Below, one piece after another: positions 44,728-57,285 of a DNA stretch of 64,000 nucleotides. The notes beneath the pieces were generated by a model. That model did no database searches. It saw nothing but the letters and a program-made list of their open reading frames with translations, and was not told the origin of the DNA. Within the stretch, counting starts at the first letter, position 1. Every line of letters starts with the position of its first letter. The DNA lies in the NCBI RefSeq assembly GCF_001941945.1, contig NZ_CP015583.1, positions 2,611,501-2,675,500 on the forward strand, given 5' to 3'. A program made the translations under genes and the position numbers. Source of the DNA: Roseomonas gilardii (GTDB lineage: Bacteria > Pseudomonadota > Alphaproteobacteria > Acetobacterales > Acetobacteraceae).

Positions 44728-45156
44728 TCAGATCTTGTGCGTGGTCAGCAGCAGGCTCGTCTCGGTGGCCGCCACGCCCCGGATCTGGCGGATCCGCTGG
44801 AGCGCGGCATCGAAGCCTTCCAGGGTTCCGGTCGTCAGTTCCACCACGAGGTCCCAGCGCCCGTTCGTGCTGTGGACCGCCGACACCTCCGCCATGCCGC
44901 GCAGGGAGCGCAGCACCGCCTCGGTCCGCTCCCCTGCCACCTCGATCAGCGTGATGGCGCGGATCCGCCCCGCCTCCGCCTCCGCCTCCGGCATCAGCCG
45001 CAGGGTGAAGCCCTGGATCACGCCGGAGGCCTGGAGGCGGTCCAGGCGGTTCTGCACCGTGCCGCGCGAGACCTTCAGCAAGGCGGCCAGGGTTGCCACC
45101 GGCAGGCGGGCATTGTCCCGCAGCAGCGCGATGAGCTTCCGGTCGGTGTCGTCCAT
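44728..45156 (-). CDS. Lrp/AsnC-family transcriptional regulator
   Basis: A 142-aa regulator with an N-terminal helix-turn-helix (MDDTDRKLIALLRDNARLPVATLAALLKVSRGTVQNRL) and a C-terminal RAM ligand-binding domain. The start is at the family opening MDDTDRKL; the frame continues through the upstream inverted repeat without meaning. Divergent to a nucleobase permease gene 330 bases away, which may be its target besides itself. The leader holds a large nested inverted repeat. The ligand is probably an amino acid, by family. Confidence 0.92.
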   Translation of the reverse strand: MDDTDRKLIALLRDNARLPVATLAALLKVSRGTVQNRLDRLQASGVIQGFTLRLMPEAEAEAGRIRAITLIEVAGERTEAVLRSLRGMAEVSAVHSTNGRWDLVVELTTGTLEGFDAALQRIRQIRGVAATETSLLLTTHKI

Positions 45157-45239
45157 GGATCGCCTGTCCGGTGAGTGGCCGAGATGCGGGCGGCGGCCCG
45201 CCGGACAGGCGATCCGCCAGCCGGAGCCAGCGGATCGCC
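45157..45239 (-). promoter_or_regulatory. three-element inverted-repeat leader of lrp-like gene
   Basis: A 15-base element, GGATCGCCTGTCCGG (45157-45171), directly adjoins the start codon. Its exact inverse, CCGGACAGGCGATCC, is at 45201-45215. Ten bases around the end of that copy (GGCGATCCGC, 45208-45217) have a second exact inverse at 45230-45239. The middle element can therefore pair with either neighbour. This could be a row of half-sites for Lrp autoregulation or a switchable RNA leader covering the ribosome site. Confidence 0.6.
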
Positions 45240-45486
45240 AGATTCCTGGCAAAGCGCTCTATCCTGTTGGGAATGCGGGCGCCAGACAGACGACCGCAAT
45301 GCCCGCCTGCCACAGCTTCACGCGAAAGAGACCCATTTCCGAGGCAGACAGCCTGTTTTCTCAGCGGATGGCCGTGTCCGGCCATGCCCGGTCATCGGCA
45401 TGAGCCTTGCTTGCGGATTGTTCCAGCTTCGCATCCGGCGGTCGCCCCAGGCCCCGCCCGGAACCAGGGAAAACAGGGGGTTGTTG
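45240..45486. other. divergent intergenic region, lrp-like gene and nucleobase permease
   Basis: No gene is seen. It must hold promoters for both directions, and no consensus pair stands out. The permease ATG at 45487 follows GGGGGTTGTTG. Confidence 0.4.
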
Positions 45487-46917
45487 ATGTCGGGACGGGT
45501 CGAGGCGGGGGATGTCCGGGCGGGAACGGCCCCGCATCCGGTGGACCGGATGATGCCGCTGCCGAAGCTGGTGCCGCTCGCGCTCCAGCACGTGCTGGTC
45601 ATGTATGCGGGCGCCGTGGCGGTGCCGCTGATCATCGGGCGGGCGCTGAACCTGTCGCCGCAGGAGGTCGCCTTCCTGATCTCGGCGGACCTCTTCGCCT
45701 GCGGCCTGGCGACGCTGGTGCAATGCCTGGGCTTCCCCGGCTTCGGCATCCGCCTGCCGGTGATGATGGGTGTGACCTTCGCCGCCGTGGGGCCGATGCT
45801 CTCCATGGCCGCCACGCCGGATGTCGGGCTGCTGGGCATCTACGGCTCGGTGATCGCCGCCGGCATCTTCGGGGTGCTGGTGGCCCCCTTCGTCAGCCGG
45901 CTGCTGCCGCTCTTCCCGCCCGTGGTCACGGGCACCATCATCCTGGTGATCGGCATCTCGCTGATGCGGGTGGGCATCAACTGGGCCGGCGGCGGGCTGC
46001 CCATGCTCACGCGCGTCGTCGATGGCGTGCCCTATTCCTATGCCAACCCGAATTACGGCCAGCTCACCGGGCTGGGGATCGCGCTGTTCGTGCTGCTGGT
46101 GATCCTGGCGCTGATCAAGTGGGGGCGCGGCTTCGTGGCCAATGTCGCGGTGCTGCTGGGCATCGTGGCGGGCTCGGTGCTGGCCAGCCTGATGGGGGTG
46201 ATGCATTTCGAGCGCGTCCTGGCCGCCCCCTGGTTCGCCGTGGTGACGCCCTTCCATTTCGGCATGCCGAGCTTCCACCTCGTGCCCATCGTCACGATGT
46301 GCATCGTGATGGTCGTGGTGATGATCGAATCCCTGGGCATGTTCCTGGCCCTGGGCGACATGACCGGCCGCCCGGTGGACCAGGATGCGCTGAGCCGCGG
46401 GCTGCGCGCCGACGGGCTGGGCACGCTGCTGGGCGGCATCTTCAACACCTTCCCCTACACCTCCTTCTCACAGAATGTCGGACTGGTGGGCATCACCGGC
46501 GTGCGCTCGCGCTGGGTGACCGTGGCGGCCGGCGTGATCATGCTGGCGCTCGGCCTGCTGCCGAAGATGTCGGCGCTGGTGGAGGCGGTGCCGCAGGTCG
46601 TGCTCGGCGGCGCCGGGCTGGTGATGTTCGGCATGGTGGCGGCCACCGGGGCCCGCATCCTCACCCATGTCGATTTCCGCAACAACCAGAACAACCTCTT
46701 CGTCGTCGCCCTGTCCGTGGGCTTCGGCATGATCCCGCTGGCGGCGCCGAACTTCTTCCGGGCCCTGCCGCATGAGCTGCACCCGCTGCTGGAATCCGGC
46801 ATCCTGCTCGCCTCCATCGTCGCGGTGGCCCTGAACGCCTTCTTCAACGGCCTGGGCAGCCGCGAGCAGGCCCGCAGCGAGGCCACCACGGCGGCTGCGG
46901 CGGCGGAGCACGTCTGA
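45487..46917 (+). CDS. NCS2-family nucleobase (uracil/xanthine/urate) permease
   Basis: Proton- or sodium-coupled importer of 476 aa with about twelve to fourteen membrane segments. It has the NCS2 pattern: ALQHVLVMYAGAVAVPLIIG at helix 1, IRLPVMMGVTFAAVGPM, and the signature SQNVGLVGITGVRSRWV in the C-terminal part. The sequence is nearer the xanthine/urate-type branch (UacT/PbuX-like), but the substrate is not certain. Divergent to the Lrp-type regulator. Confidence 0.92.
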   Translation: MSGRVEAGDVRAGTAPHPVDRMMPLPKLVPLALQHVLVMYAGAVAVPLIIGRALNLSPQEVAFLISADLFACGLATLVQCLGFPGFGIRLPVMMGVTFAAVGPMLSMAATPDVGLLGIYGSVIAAGIFGVLVAPFVSRLLPLFPPVVTGTIILVIGISLMRVGINWAGGGLPMLTRVVDGVPYSYANPNYGQLTGLGIALFVLLVILALIKWGRGFVANVAVLLGIVAGSVLASLMGVMHFERVLAAPWFAVVTPFHFGMPSFHLVPIVTMCIVMVVVMIESLGMFLALGDMTGRPVDQDALSRGLRADGLGTLLGGIFNTFPYTSFSQNVGLVGITGVRSRWVTVAAGVIMLALGLLPKMSALVEAVPQVVLGGAGLVMFGMVAATGARILTHVDFRNNQNNLFVVALSVGFGMIPLAAPNFFRALPHELHPLLESGILLASIVAVALNAFFNGLGSREQARSEATTAAAAAEHV

Positions 46918-47033
46918 CGACGCCGCGCCTCGCCCGGCCATGGCCCCGTCCGGAGGGCAGGGCTGCCGGCCGGGCGGATTGACCTCGCCGGCCGCAGGCC
47001 ACAGCTTCCCCGCCACGCAGCGGAGGAACCCCG

Positions 47034-47813
47034 ATGGCCGACGAGAAACTGGTCCTGTCGGAGCGGCAGGGGCGGGTGGGGCTGATCACGCTCGACCGCC
47101 CCAAGGCGCTCAACGCGCTCAGCGATTCGCTGATGGCGCAACTGGGCGAGGCGTTGCTCGCCTTCGACGCCGATGACGAGATCGGCGCCATCGTGCTGAC
47201 CGGCAGCGAGCGCGCCTTCGCCGCCGGGGCCGATATCCGGGAGATGAAGGACCGCCGCTTTCCGGACGTGTACCGGAACGACTTCATCGGCCAGCGCTGG
47301 GAGACGATCCTGCAGGTGCGCAAGCCGGTGATCGCGGCGGTGGCGGGCCATGCGCTGGGCGGCGGCTGCGAGCTGGCGATGATGTGCGACATGATCGTCG
47401 CCGCCGACACGGCGAAGTTCGGCCAGCCGGAGATCAATATCGGCATCCTGCCCGGCGCCGGGGGCACGCAGCGGCTGACGCGGGCGGTGGGCAAGTCCAA
47501 GGCCATGGACCTGATCCTGACGGCGCGGATCATGGACGCCGCCGAGGCCGAGCGCAGCGGGCTGGTGGCCCGGGTGGTGCCGGCGGCGGAGTTGCTGCCC
47601 CAGGTCCTGGAGATGGCAGCGCGGATCGCCGCCCTGCCCCCGACCTCGGTCGCCATGGCCAAGGCCGCCGTCAACGCCGCCTTCGAGACCACGCTGCGGG
47701 AAGGCGTGCGGCTGGAGCGGCAGCTCTTCCTCAGCCTCTTCGGCACGGCGGGGCAGGTCGAGGGCATGGCTGCCTTCGTCGAGAAGCGGAAGCCGGATTT
47801 CGGGCGCGGCTGA
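47034..47813 (+). CDS. enoyl-CoA hydratase
   Basis: Crotonase-fold hydratase of 259 aa, adding water to 2-enoyl-CoA in fatty acid oxidation. The oxyanion hole segment [11 protein letters not shown] and the catalytic pair of glutamates in [13 protein letters not shown] and [20 protein letters not shown] are intact. A GGAGGA ribosome site precedes the ATG. Its place just before rpsT-dnaA is common in alphaproteobacteria. Confidence 0.95.
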   Translation: MADEKLVLSERQGRVGLITLDRPKALNALSDSLMAQLGEALLAFDADDEIGAIVLTGSERAFAAGADIREMKDRRFPDVYRNDFIGQRWETILQVRKPVIAAVAGHALGGGCELAMMCDMIVAADTAKFGQPEINIGILPGAGGTQRLTRAVGKSKAMDLILTARIMDAAEAERSGLVARVVPAAELLPQVLEMAARIAALPPTSVAMAKAAVNAAFETTLREGVRLERQLFLSLFGTAGQVEGMAAFVEKRKPDFGRG

Positions 47814-47911
47814 ACGCCACTCTGCCTGGGGGGTTCCCTCCAAGGCTCCCCGTCGCGCCCCTTGCGGCTTCCGGAGAGACCTCCGGCAGCCGCCGCGCGG
47901 GGGGTTTGCGG

Positions 47912-47940
47912 TTGACTTCGCGCCCGCACGGGGTCTAGAA
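47912..47940 (+). promoter_or_regulatory. candidate rpsT promoter
   Basis: TTGACT (47912-47917) and CTAGAA (47935-47940) are 17 bases apart, 83 bases before rpsT. The good -35 with a loose -10 is usual for strong alphaproteobacterial promoters. Confidence 0.5.
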
Positions 47941-48022
47941 GCCCCGACCTTCTGCTGTCCCCCTTGGTCCTGTCCTGGAGGGTGGCGGCGTTCCACAGAC
48001 AGATCGGCAGTCAGTACAGCTC

Positions 48023-48301
48023 ATGGCGAACACGCCCTCTGCGCGTAAGCGCATCCGTCAGACCGAGAAGCGCAACGCGCGCAACACCGCCCGCCGTTCC
48101 CGCGTGCGCACCTTCCTGCGCAAGCTCGAGGACGCGCTGGCCGCCGGCGACAAGACCCAGGCCCAGGCCGCCTTCCAGGCCTTCCAGCCGGAGATGATGC
48201 GCGCCGTCACGAAGGGCGTCCTGCACGCCAACACCGTGGGCCGCAGGCTCTCCCGCCTGTCCGCCCGCGTGAAGGCGCTGGGCGCCACGGCGCAGGGCTA
48301 A
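48023..48301 (+). CDS. rpsT: 30S ribosomal protein S20
   Basis: Ribosomal protein of 92 aa, very basic and helical. It binds 16S rRNA early in assembly. It begins [18 protein letters not shown], the family opening, and ends with [12 protein letters not shown]. It is monocistronic: a promoter candidate stands upstream and a strong terminator downstream, before dnaA. Confidence 0.97.
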   Translation: MANTPSARKRIRQTEKRNARNTARRSRVRTFLRKLEDALAAGDKTQAQAAFQAFQPEMMRAVTKGVLHANTVGRRLSRLSARVKALGATAQG

Positions 48302-48311
48302 AAATTCGATC

Positions 48312-48368
48312 ACACCTCCGGTAGGTGTGTTGACGGCCCGGATCATTCTGATTCGGGCCGTAATTTTT
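48312..48368 (+). terminator. intrinsic terminator of rpsT
   Basis: A small hairpin CACACCT/AGGTGTG (48312-48330) is followed by an 8-bp GC stem ACGGCCCG (48334-48341) with CGGGCCGT (48355-48362), then AATTTTT. This is a textbook intrinsic terminator on the rpsT strand. Confidence 0.85.
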
Positions 48369-48483
48369 GCAGGCTTTTCAAAGCATTTAGCCAACGACCT
48401 TAAGGCGCCATCCGAATTTCGGTTGGTTCTTCACGGCTTCGTTGCAACAGTGTGACTCCGGAGTCGGAGCGCCGCTCTGACTC
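48351..48483. promoter_or_regulatory. GANTC cluster in the dnaA upstream region
   Basis: Between rpsT and dnaA (48302-48665) there is no gene. GANTC, the CcrM methylation site of alphaproteobacteria, occurs at 48351, 48454, 48461 and 48479. Two of these form the perfect 12-bp palindrome GACTCCGGAGTC (48454-48465). In Caulobacter GANTC methylation state affects dnaA transcription. I saw no DnaA-box cluster here, so this is not evidently oriC. Confidence 0.5.
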
Positions 48484-48665
48484 TTCTTGATCGGTTCCGA
48501 GCTTCGCGCTGTTGTGCCCCTCCCACCCCGGTCGGTGGGCTCCGCGCGAGGTGCTCCACCCCCTTCCGGGGGTGGCGGGTCCGGCCGGGGTCAGGCCAGA
48601 ATGTCCGGCCCTGTCGGCCGGTCGAGGGAGAGCGGCGCGAGCCGCGGTTCGGAGAGAGGATGCGG

Positions 48666-50135
48666 ATGCTCATGCAGCAGGAAGACCTCGGCAGCACCTC
48701 TCCCGCCCTCTCCGGCACCGGTCTGGATTCCGCCAACGTCACCGAGGCCTGGGCGCGCATCCGCGGCCGCCTGCGCGAGGAAATCGGCGAGATCGAGTAC
48801 CGCACCTGGATGCGCCAGATGACGCTGGCGGCCATCGAGGGCGAGGAAGCGGTGGTGCAGGTGCCTTCGCGCTTCCTGCGCGACTGGCTGCGCAGCCAGT
48901 ACGGGGACAGGCTGCGCGCGCTCTGGCAGGCCGAGAACCTGGGCGTGCGCCGGGTGGATATCCGCGTGGCGCCGGCCTCGGCGTCCGATGGCGCGCCGGT
49001 GGATGGCGAGGCCGTGCCGCGCGCCCTGCCCGAGCAGGCGCGCCCGGCCGAGGCCCGTGCTGCCGACGCCCGCAATGCCGATCCCCGGAATGCCGATCCA
49101 CGGAATGACTGGGCGGCACCGCTCGATCCGCGCTTCACCTTCGACAGCTTCGTGGTCGGCAAGCCGAACGAGTTCGCCTATGCCTGCGCCCGCCGCGTGG
49201 CGGAGAAGCCGGCGAGCCCGGGCTTCAACCCGCTCTTCCTCTATGGCGGCGTCGGGCTGGGCAAGACGCATCTGATGCACTCGATCGCCTGGGCGCTGCG
49301 CGAGCCGGGCCTCGACCGCTCGGTGGCCTATATGTCCGCCGAGAAGTTCATGTACCGCTTCATCGCGGCGCTGCGCTCGCAGAGCACGATGGAGTTCAAG
49401 GAGAGCCTCCGTTCCGTCGACGTGCTGATGATCGACGACCTGCAGTTCCTGATCGGCAAGGACAACACGCAGGAGGAGTTCTTCCACACCTTCAACGCGC
49501 TGGTGGATGCCGGCAAGCAGATCGTGGTTTCCGCCGACAAGTCGCCCTCCGACCTGTCGGGGCTGGAGGACCGGCTGCGCACGCGGCTCGGCTGCGGCAT
49601 GGTGGCCGATATCCATGCCACCACCTACGAGCTGCGCATCTCGATCCTGGAGGCCAAGGCGCAGGTGGCGGGCATCCCCGTGCCGGCGCGGGTGCTGGAA
49701 TACCTCGCGCACAAGATCACCTCCAACGTGCGGGAGCTGGAGGGCGCGCTGAACCGGCTGATCGCCCATTCCGGCCTGTTCGGCCGCCCGGTGACGCTGG
49801 AAAGCTGCCAGGAGGTCCTGCACGACATCCTGCGCGCCCATGATCGCCGCGTGACGATCGAGGAGATCCAGAAGCGCGTCGCCGAGCACTACAACATGCG
49901 CCTCGCCGACATGTCCTCGGCCCGCCGCGCCCGCAACGTGGCCCGGCCGCGGCAGGTGGCGATGTACCTGGCCAAGCAGCTCACCTCGCGCTCGCTGCCC
50001 GAGATCGGGCGCAAGTTCGGCAACCGCGACCACACCACGGTCATGCACGCGGTGGCCAAGGTACAGGAGCTGATGCAGCAGGATGCCGGCTTCGCCGAGG
50101 ATGTCGAGCTGCTGCGGCGGATGCTGGAGACCTGA
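48666..50135 (+). CDS. dnaA: chromosomal replication initiator DnaA
   Basis: Initiator ATPase of about 489 aa. Domain I (residues about 20-95) includes EYRTWMRQM. Domain II is a short low-complexity linker with a repeated ARNADPRNADPRND. Domain III is AAA+, with Walker A LYGGVGLGKTHLMHS and Walker B DVLMIDDLQFL. Domain IV holds the DnaA signature GNRDHTTVMHAV. Three in-frame ATGs open the frame at 48660, 48666 and 48672; the GGAGAGAGG ribosome site ends at 48659, so 48666 or 48672 fits better than 48660. It heads the dnaA-dnaN-recF-gyrB block. Confidence 0.97.
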   Translation: MLMQQEDLGSTSPALSGTGLDSANVTEAWARIRGRLREEIGEIEYRTWMRQMTLAAIEGEEAVVQVPSRFLRDWLRSQYGDRLRALWQAENLGVRRVDIRVAPASASDGAPVDGEAVPRALPEQARPAEARAADARNADPRNADPRNDWAAPLDPRFTFDSFVVGKPNEFAYACARRVAEKPASPGFNPLFLYGGVGLGKTHLMHSIAWALREPGLDRSVAYMSAEKFMYRFIAALRSQSTMEFKESLRSVDVLMIDDLQFLIGKDNTQEEFFHTFNALVDAGKQIVVSADKSPSDLSGLEDRLRTRLGCGMVADIHATTYELRISILEAKAQVAGIPVPARVLEYLAHKITSNVRELEGALNRLIAHSGLFGRPVTLESCQEVLHDILRAHDRRVTIEEIQKRVAEHYNMRLADMSSARRARNVARPRQVAMYLAKQLTSRSLPEIGRKFGNRDHTTVMHAVAKVQELMQQDAGFAEDVELLRRMLET

Positions 50136-50300
50136 TCTCCGGCCGGTCTCCGGCTTCGGCACCTTCCTATCTGCTTTTCCGTGCTGAAATGCGGCCGGTG
50201 GCCCCGCTTCCCCGGGTTTGGGCGGGGTGATAGGAATGTCCCCTTGTCAACACAGGGTCCCTGGCTCCGGGACCCCCAACAGCTTCGAGGATAGGCGCCG

Positions 50301-51440
50301 ATGAAGTTCACGGTGGACCGGGCGGTGCTGCTGAAGGCGCTCGCGCATGTCCAGAGCGTCGTCGAGCGTCGCAACACCATCCCCATCCTGGCCAATGTCC
50401 TGTTGGAGGCTGCGGAAGGCCGGCTGACGCTGACCGCCACGGACATGGAGATCGCGGTGGTGGAGGAGATCACCGCCGGCGTGGAGGTGACGCAGCCGGG
50501 CCGTTGCACCGCCCCGGCGGCGACGCTCTACGAGATCGCGCGCAAGCTGGGCGACGGGCTGAAGGTGGAGTTCGACCAGGCGGGCGGCGACGCGCCGCTG
50601 GGCCTGCGCGCCGGGCGCTACGTGACCTCGCTGATGGTGCTGCCGGTCGAGGACTTCCCGGCGATGACGGAGGGCAAACTGCCGCACCGCTTCGTCCTGC
50701 CGGCCGCGACGCTGCGCGAGCTGGTGGACCGCACCCGCTTCGCCATCTCCACCGAGGAGACGCGCTACTACCTGAATGGCATCTACCTGCATGTCGCGGA
50801 GGGCGAGGACGGCAAGGTGCTCCGCGCCGTGGCGACCGACGGGCACCGCCTCGCCCGTGTCGAGGCGCCGCTTCCCGAGGGGGCCTCGGGCATGCCGGGG
50901 GTGATCGTGCCGCGCAAGACGGTGGGCGAGGTGCGCAAGCTGGCCGACGAAGCCTCGGGCGAGGAGGCGACGGTCGAGGTGCGGCTTTCCGACACCAAGA
51001 TCCAGTTCCGCCTGGGCCCGGTGACGCTGACCTCGAAGCTGATCGACGGCACCTTCCCGGAATACGAGCGCGTCATTCCCAAGGGCAACGACAAGGAGCT
51101 CAAGGTCGATCGCGCCCTCTTCGCCCAGGCGGTGGACCGGGTGGCGGCGATCTCCTCCGAGCGTTCGCGCCCGGTGAAGCTGGCACTGGGCAAGAACCAG
51201 CTCGTCCTCACCGCCTCCTCCCCCGAGCAGGGGCAGGCACGCGAGGAGCTGGATGCGGATGCCGTCAGCTACGCCTCCACGCCGCTGGAGATCGGCTTCC
51301 AGGCCCGCTACCTGAAGGACATCACCGACCAGGTGCAGGGCCAGGTGGTGTTCCGCTTCTCGGATGGTTCCGCCCCCACCATCGTGCAGGACGAGGACAA
51401 GGCCAGCGCCCTCTACGTGCTGATGCCGATGCGGGTCTGA
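50301..51440 (+). CDS. dnaN: DNA polymerase III sliding clamp, beta subunit
   Basis: Processivity clamp of 379 aa built of three similar domains. It begins MKFTVDRAVLLKALAHVQSVVERRNTIPILANVLLEA, the family opening, and ends with the hydrophobic-pocket tail LYVLMPMRV. A GAGGATAGG ribosome site precedes the ATG. It lies 165 bases after dnaA; a 17-bp hairpin follows before recF. Confidence 0.97.
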   Translation: MKFTVDRAVLLKALAHVQSVVERRNTIPILANVLLEAAEGRLTLTATDMEIAVVEEITAGVEVTQPGRCTAPAATLYEIARKLGDGLKVEFDQAGGDAPLGLRAGRYVTSLMVLPVEDFPAMTEGKLPHRFVLPAATLRELVDRTRFAISTEETRYYLNGIYLHVAEGEDGKVLRAVATDGHRLARVEAPLPEGASGMPGVIVPRKTVGEVRKLADEASGEEATVEVRLSDTKIQFRLGPVTLTSKLIDGTFPEYERVIPKGNDKELKVDRALFAQAVDRVAAISSERSRPVKLALGKNQLVLTASSPEQGQAREELDADAVSYASTPLEIGFQARYLKDITDQVQGQVVFRFSDGSAPTIVQDEDKASALYVLMPMRV

Positions 51441-51489
51441 CCCGCCCTTCCCTGCCTCTCGCGCGGCCACTGGCACGGATTGTCCGGGC

Positions 51490-51526
51490 GCCGCCGCATC
51501 GCCATCTGTGATGGCGATGCGGCGGC
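51490..51526. terminator. 17-bp perfect hairpin between dnaN and recF
   Basis: GCCGCCGCATCGCCATC and its exact inverse are separated by only TGT. It lies 50 bases after the dnaN stop. There is no T-run, so it may terminate, attenuate or protect the dnaN transcript; recF would then need its own promoter or read-through. Confidence 0.6.
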
Positions 51527-51626
51527 CCGCTCCCGCCGGAACCCACCTCCCTTCCCCGCCCGGGGAGACAGGCCGGTCCGGCCCCGGGGGGCGTGGCGCC
51601 GCCCTTAGGAAGCCTCCGGGACCCGC

Positions 51627-55413
<3,787 letters not shown>

Positions 55414-55455
55414 CGCCTCTCGCCACAAAGGACAGGATCGGACCGATACCGGCGG

Positions 55456-55484
55456 GGCCGGGCCTTCCAGGGCCCGGCCTTTTT
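55456..55484 (+). terminator. intrinsic terminator of gyrB
   Basis: GGCCGGGCC and GGCCCGGCC form a perfect 9-bp stem with a 6-base loop, followed directly by TTTTT. It stands 43 bases after the gyrB stop and ends the replication gene block. Confidence 0.9.
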
Positions 55485-55589
55485 CTGTCCGGCCACCAAA
55501 GAACGAGGGTCTTCTTTTTTTGCAGGATCATTCCAAAATTTAGCCCTGTCTTTTCCCAAAACGTGCATAAGCATCCCAGGGGAGATGCA

Positions 55590-56078
55590 ATGGACCAGCG
55601 GGAAGGTGAGGCTCGTTGCCAGCGAGGGCCGGAGCAGGGCGTCCGGCCGCGGCCCGTCTTCCTGGCGCTGCTGTTGCCCGGCCTTTTCCTGGGCACCACA
55701 TCCCCGGCCCATGCGGCGGTGGTCCCGGATGGGTCCGTGGCCCTCCTGCCCGTGCAGGCCTCCCCCCGCCCCGTCCCCGACCGCCCAGGGGCCGGGAGTA
55801 GTGCCTCCTTCGATGCGCTGATGCGCGCCGGGGACCAGGCGATGCTGCGCGGCGACGTGTCACGCGCCCGGGCCATCTACCAGCGGGCCGTGGCGCTCGA
55901 CCCGCAATCGGCCGCCGCCTGCCTGTCCCTGGGCTCCACCTATGACCCGAACATGCTGGCCACGATCGAGGCCCGGGGCGGCGGGCTGATCGACGCGGCC
56001 AAGGCACGCGAATGGTACGAGCGCGCGCGGGCGCTGGGCCATCCCGCCGCCGATCGCGTGCTGAGCCGGCTGCCATGA
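55590..56078 (+). CDS. exported TPR-like protein
   Basis: A 162-aa secreted protein. The charged N-terminus is followed by a hydrophobic signal segment (VFLALLLPGLFLG) ending near AHA-A. The mature part has one clear tetratricopeptide-like unit (ALMRAGDQAMLRGDVSRARAIYQRAVALDPQSAAACLSLG) and a second, SEL1-like one (AAKAREWYERARALGHPAADRVL). The start ATG 55590 follows GGGGAG; another ATG 27 bases earlier lacks this. It is followed after 37 bases by a TAXI-type binding protein, so the two may form an operon. Confidence 0.8.
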   Translation: MDQREGEARCQRGPEQGVRPRPVFLALLLPGLFLGTTSPAHAAVVPDGSVALLPVQASPRPVPDRPGAGSSASFDALMRAGDQAMLRGDVSRARAIYQRAVALDPQSAAACLSLGSTYDPNMLATIEARGGGLIDAAKAREWYERARALGHPAADRVLSRLP

Positions 56079-56115
56079 CGCCACATGCCGCACGCCACAG
56101 GAGGAACACAGCGCC

Positions 56116-57147
56116 ATGAACCGCCGAAACCTGCTGGCCGGGCTGGCCGGCGGCCTCGCCCTTCGTGCGGCCGCCGCCGACGCGCAGGCTCTGCCCCCGC
56201 TCGTGCCACCATCCGGGGCCACCGCGCCACTGCGCAACGACGACACCCTGGGCATCATGGCTGCCGGGCTGGACGGAACCTATATCCGCTTCGCCGACGA
56301 TATCTCCAACGTGCTCGACGGGGTGGAGGGGCTGCGTATCCTGGCCATGGTCGGGCGCGGCTCGCTGCAGAACCTGTCAGACCTGCTCTATCTGCCCCGG
56401 GTGGACCTCGCTTTCGTGCAGTCGGACGTGCTGGCCGCGGCCGCGCAGCAGCGGCTCTTCTCCGGCCTGCAACAGCAGGTGAACTACATCGCCAAGCTCT
56501 ATGACGAGGAGGTGCACATCTTCGCCCGCCCCGGCATCGCGCGGCTGGAGGACCTCGCCGGGCGGCGGGTGAATGTGGAAAGCCGCCAGTCCGGCACGGC
56601 GATGACGGCGCAGTTCCTGTTCGCGCAGCTCGGCCTGCGGGTGCAGACGGTGAACCTTCCTTCGAACGATGCCACGGAGCTGCTGCGCCGGGGCGAGATC
56701 GACGCGCTGGTGCGCATCGCCGGCAAGCCGGCCCGCTTCTCCACCCCCCTGCCCGAAGGCACGCGCCTCCTGCCGATCCCGCTGTCCGACCCGTTGCTGG
56801 AGGCCTATCTCCCCGCCACCTTCACGGCGCGGGACTATCCCGGTGTGATCCCGGAGGGCGAGAGCGTGGACACGGTGGCGGTGGGCGCGGTCCTCGCCTG
56901 CTACAACCACCAGAACCCGATCCGGCGCGAACGGCTGCAGCGTTTCTCCCGCGCCTTCACGCAGAAATTCGATGCCTTCCTGCAGCCGCCACGGCACCCG
57001 AAATGGCGCGACGTGAACCTCGCCGCGACGCTGCCGGGCTGGACGCGCTTCGATCCGGCGCCACAGGCCGCGCCCGCCGCCGCCCCGGCACCCCGTGCCC
57101 GGCAGGCAGCGCGCTCCCGCCTTCCGGCCGGCGCACCGGTAGAGTGA
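56116..57147 (+). CDS. TAXI-family TRAP-type solute-binding protein
   Basis: A 343-aa exported protein of the TAXI (TRAP-associated extracytoplasmic immunogenic) family. Signal peptide MNRRNLLAGLAGGLALRAAAADAQA. The ligand-binding core has RFADDISNVLDG, RVDLAFVQSDVLAAA, ARLEDLAGRRVNVE and the SGTAMTAQFLFAQLGL stretch. The last 40 residues are Ala/Pro/Arg-rich. TAXI proteins normally feed a fused DctQM membrane protein; none is adjacent. It sits with the TPR-like protein just upstream, so it could instead act as a sensor or partner. Ligand unknown (glutamate-like in the family). Confidence 0.82.
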   Translation: MNRRNLLAGLAGGLALRAAAADAQALPPLVPPSGATAPLRNDDTLGIMAAGLDGTYIRFADDISNVLDGVEGLRILAMVGRGSLQNLSDLLYLPRVDLAFVQSDVLAAAAQQRLFSGLQQQVNYIAKLYDEEVHIFARPGIARLEDLAGRRVNVESRQSGTAMTAQFLFAQLGLRVQTVNLPSNDATELLRRGEIDALVRIAGKPARFSTPLPEGTRLLPIPLSDPLLEAYLPATFTARDYPGVIPEGESVDTVAVGAVLACYNHQNPIRRERLQRFSRAFTQKFDAFLQPPRHPKWRDVNLAATLPGWTRFDPAPQAAPAAAPAPRARQAARSRLPAGAPVE

Positions 57148-57285
57148 CGACGCCACCGGCATCCCTCGCCACCTTTCCCGCATGAAACTTTCCTTGGTCG
57201 CAATTATCGTCTAGAATCGTGAAAATTGCACCGCACTGCAGCAAAAGAGACAGGCGGATGCTTCGGGGGTGAGGACAAGAACGGC

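Noticed and set aside
48302-48665. Possible oriC upstream of dnaA
   Set aside because: No cluster of TTATNCACA-like DnaA boxes and no AT-rich unwinding element; only a terminator and GANTC sites. In many alphaproteobacteria the origin is not next to dnaA.
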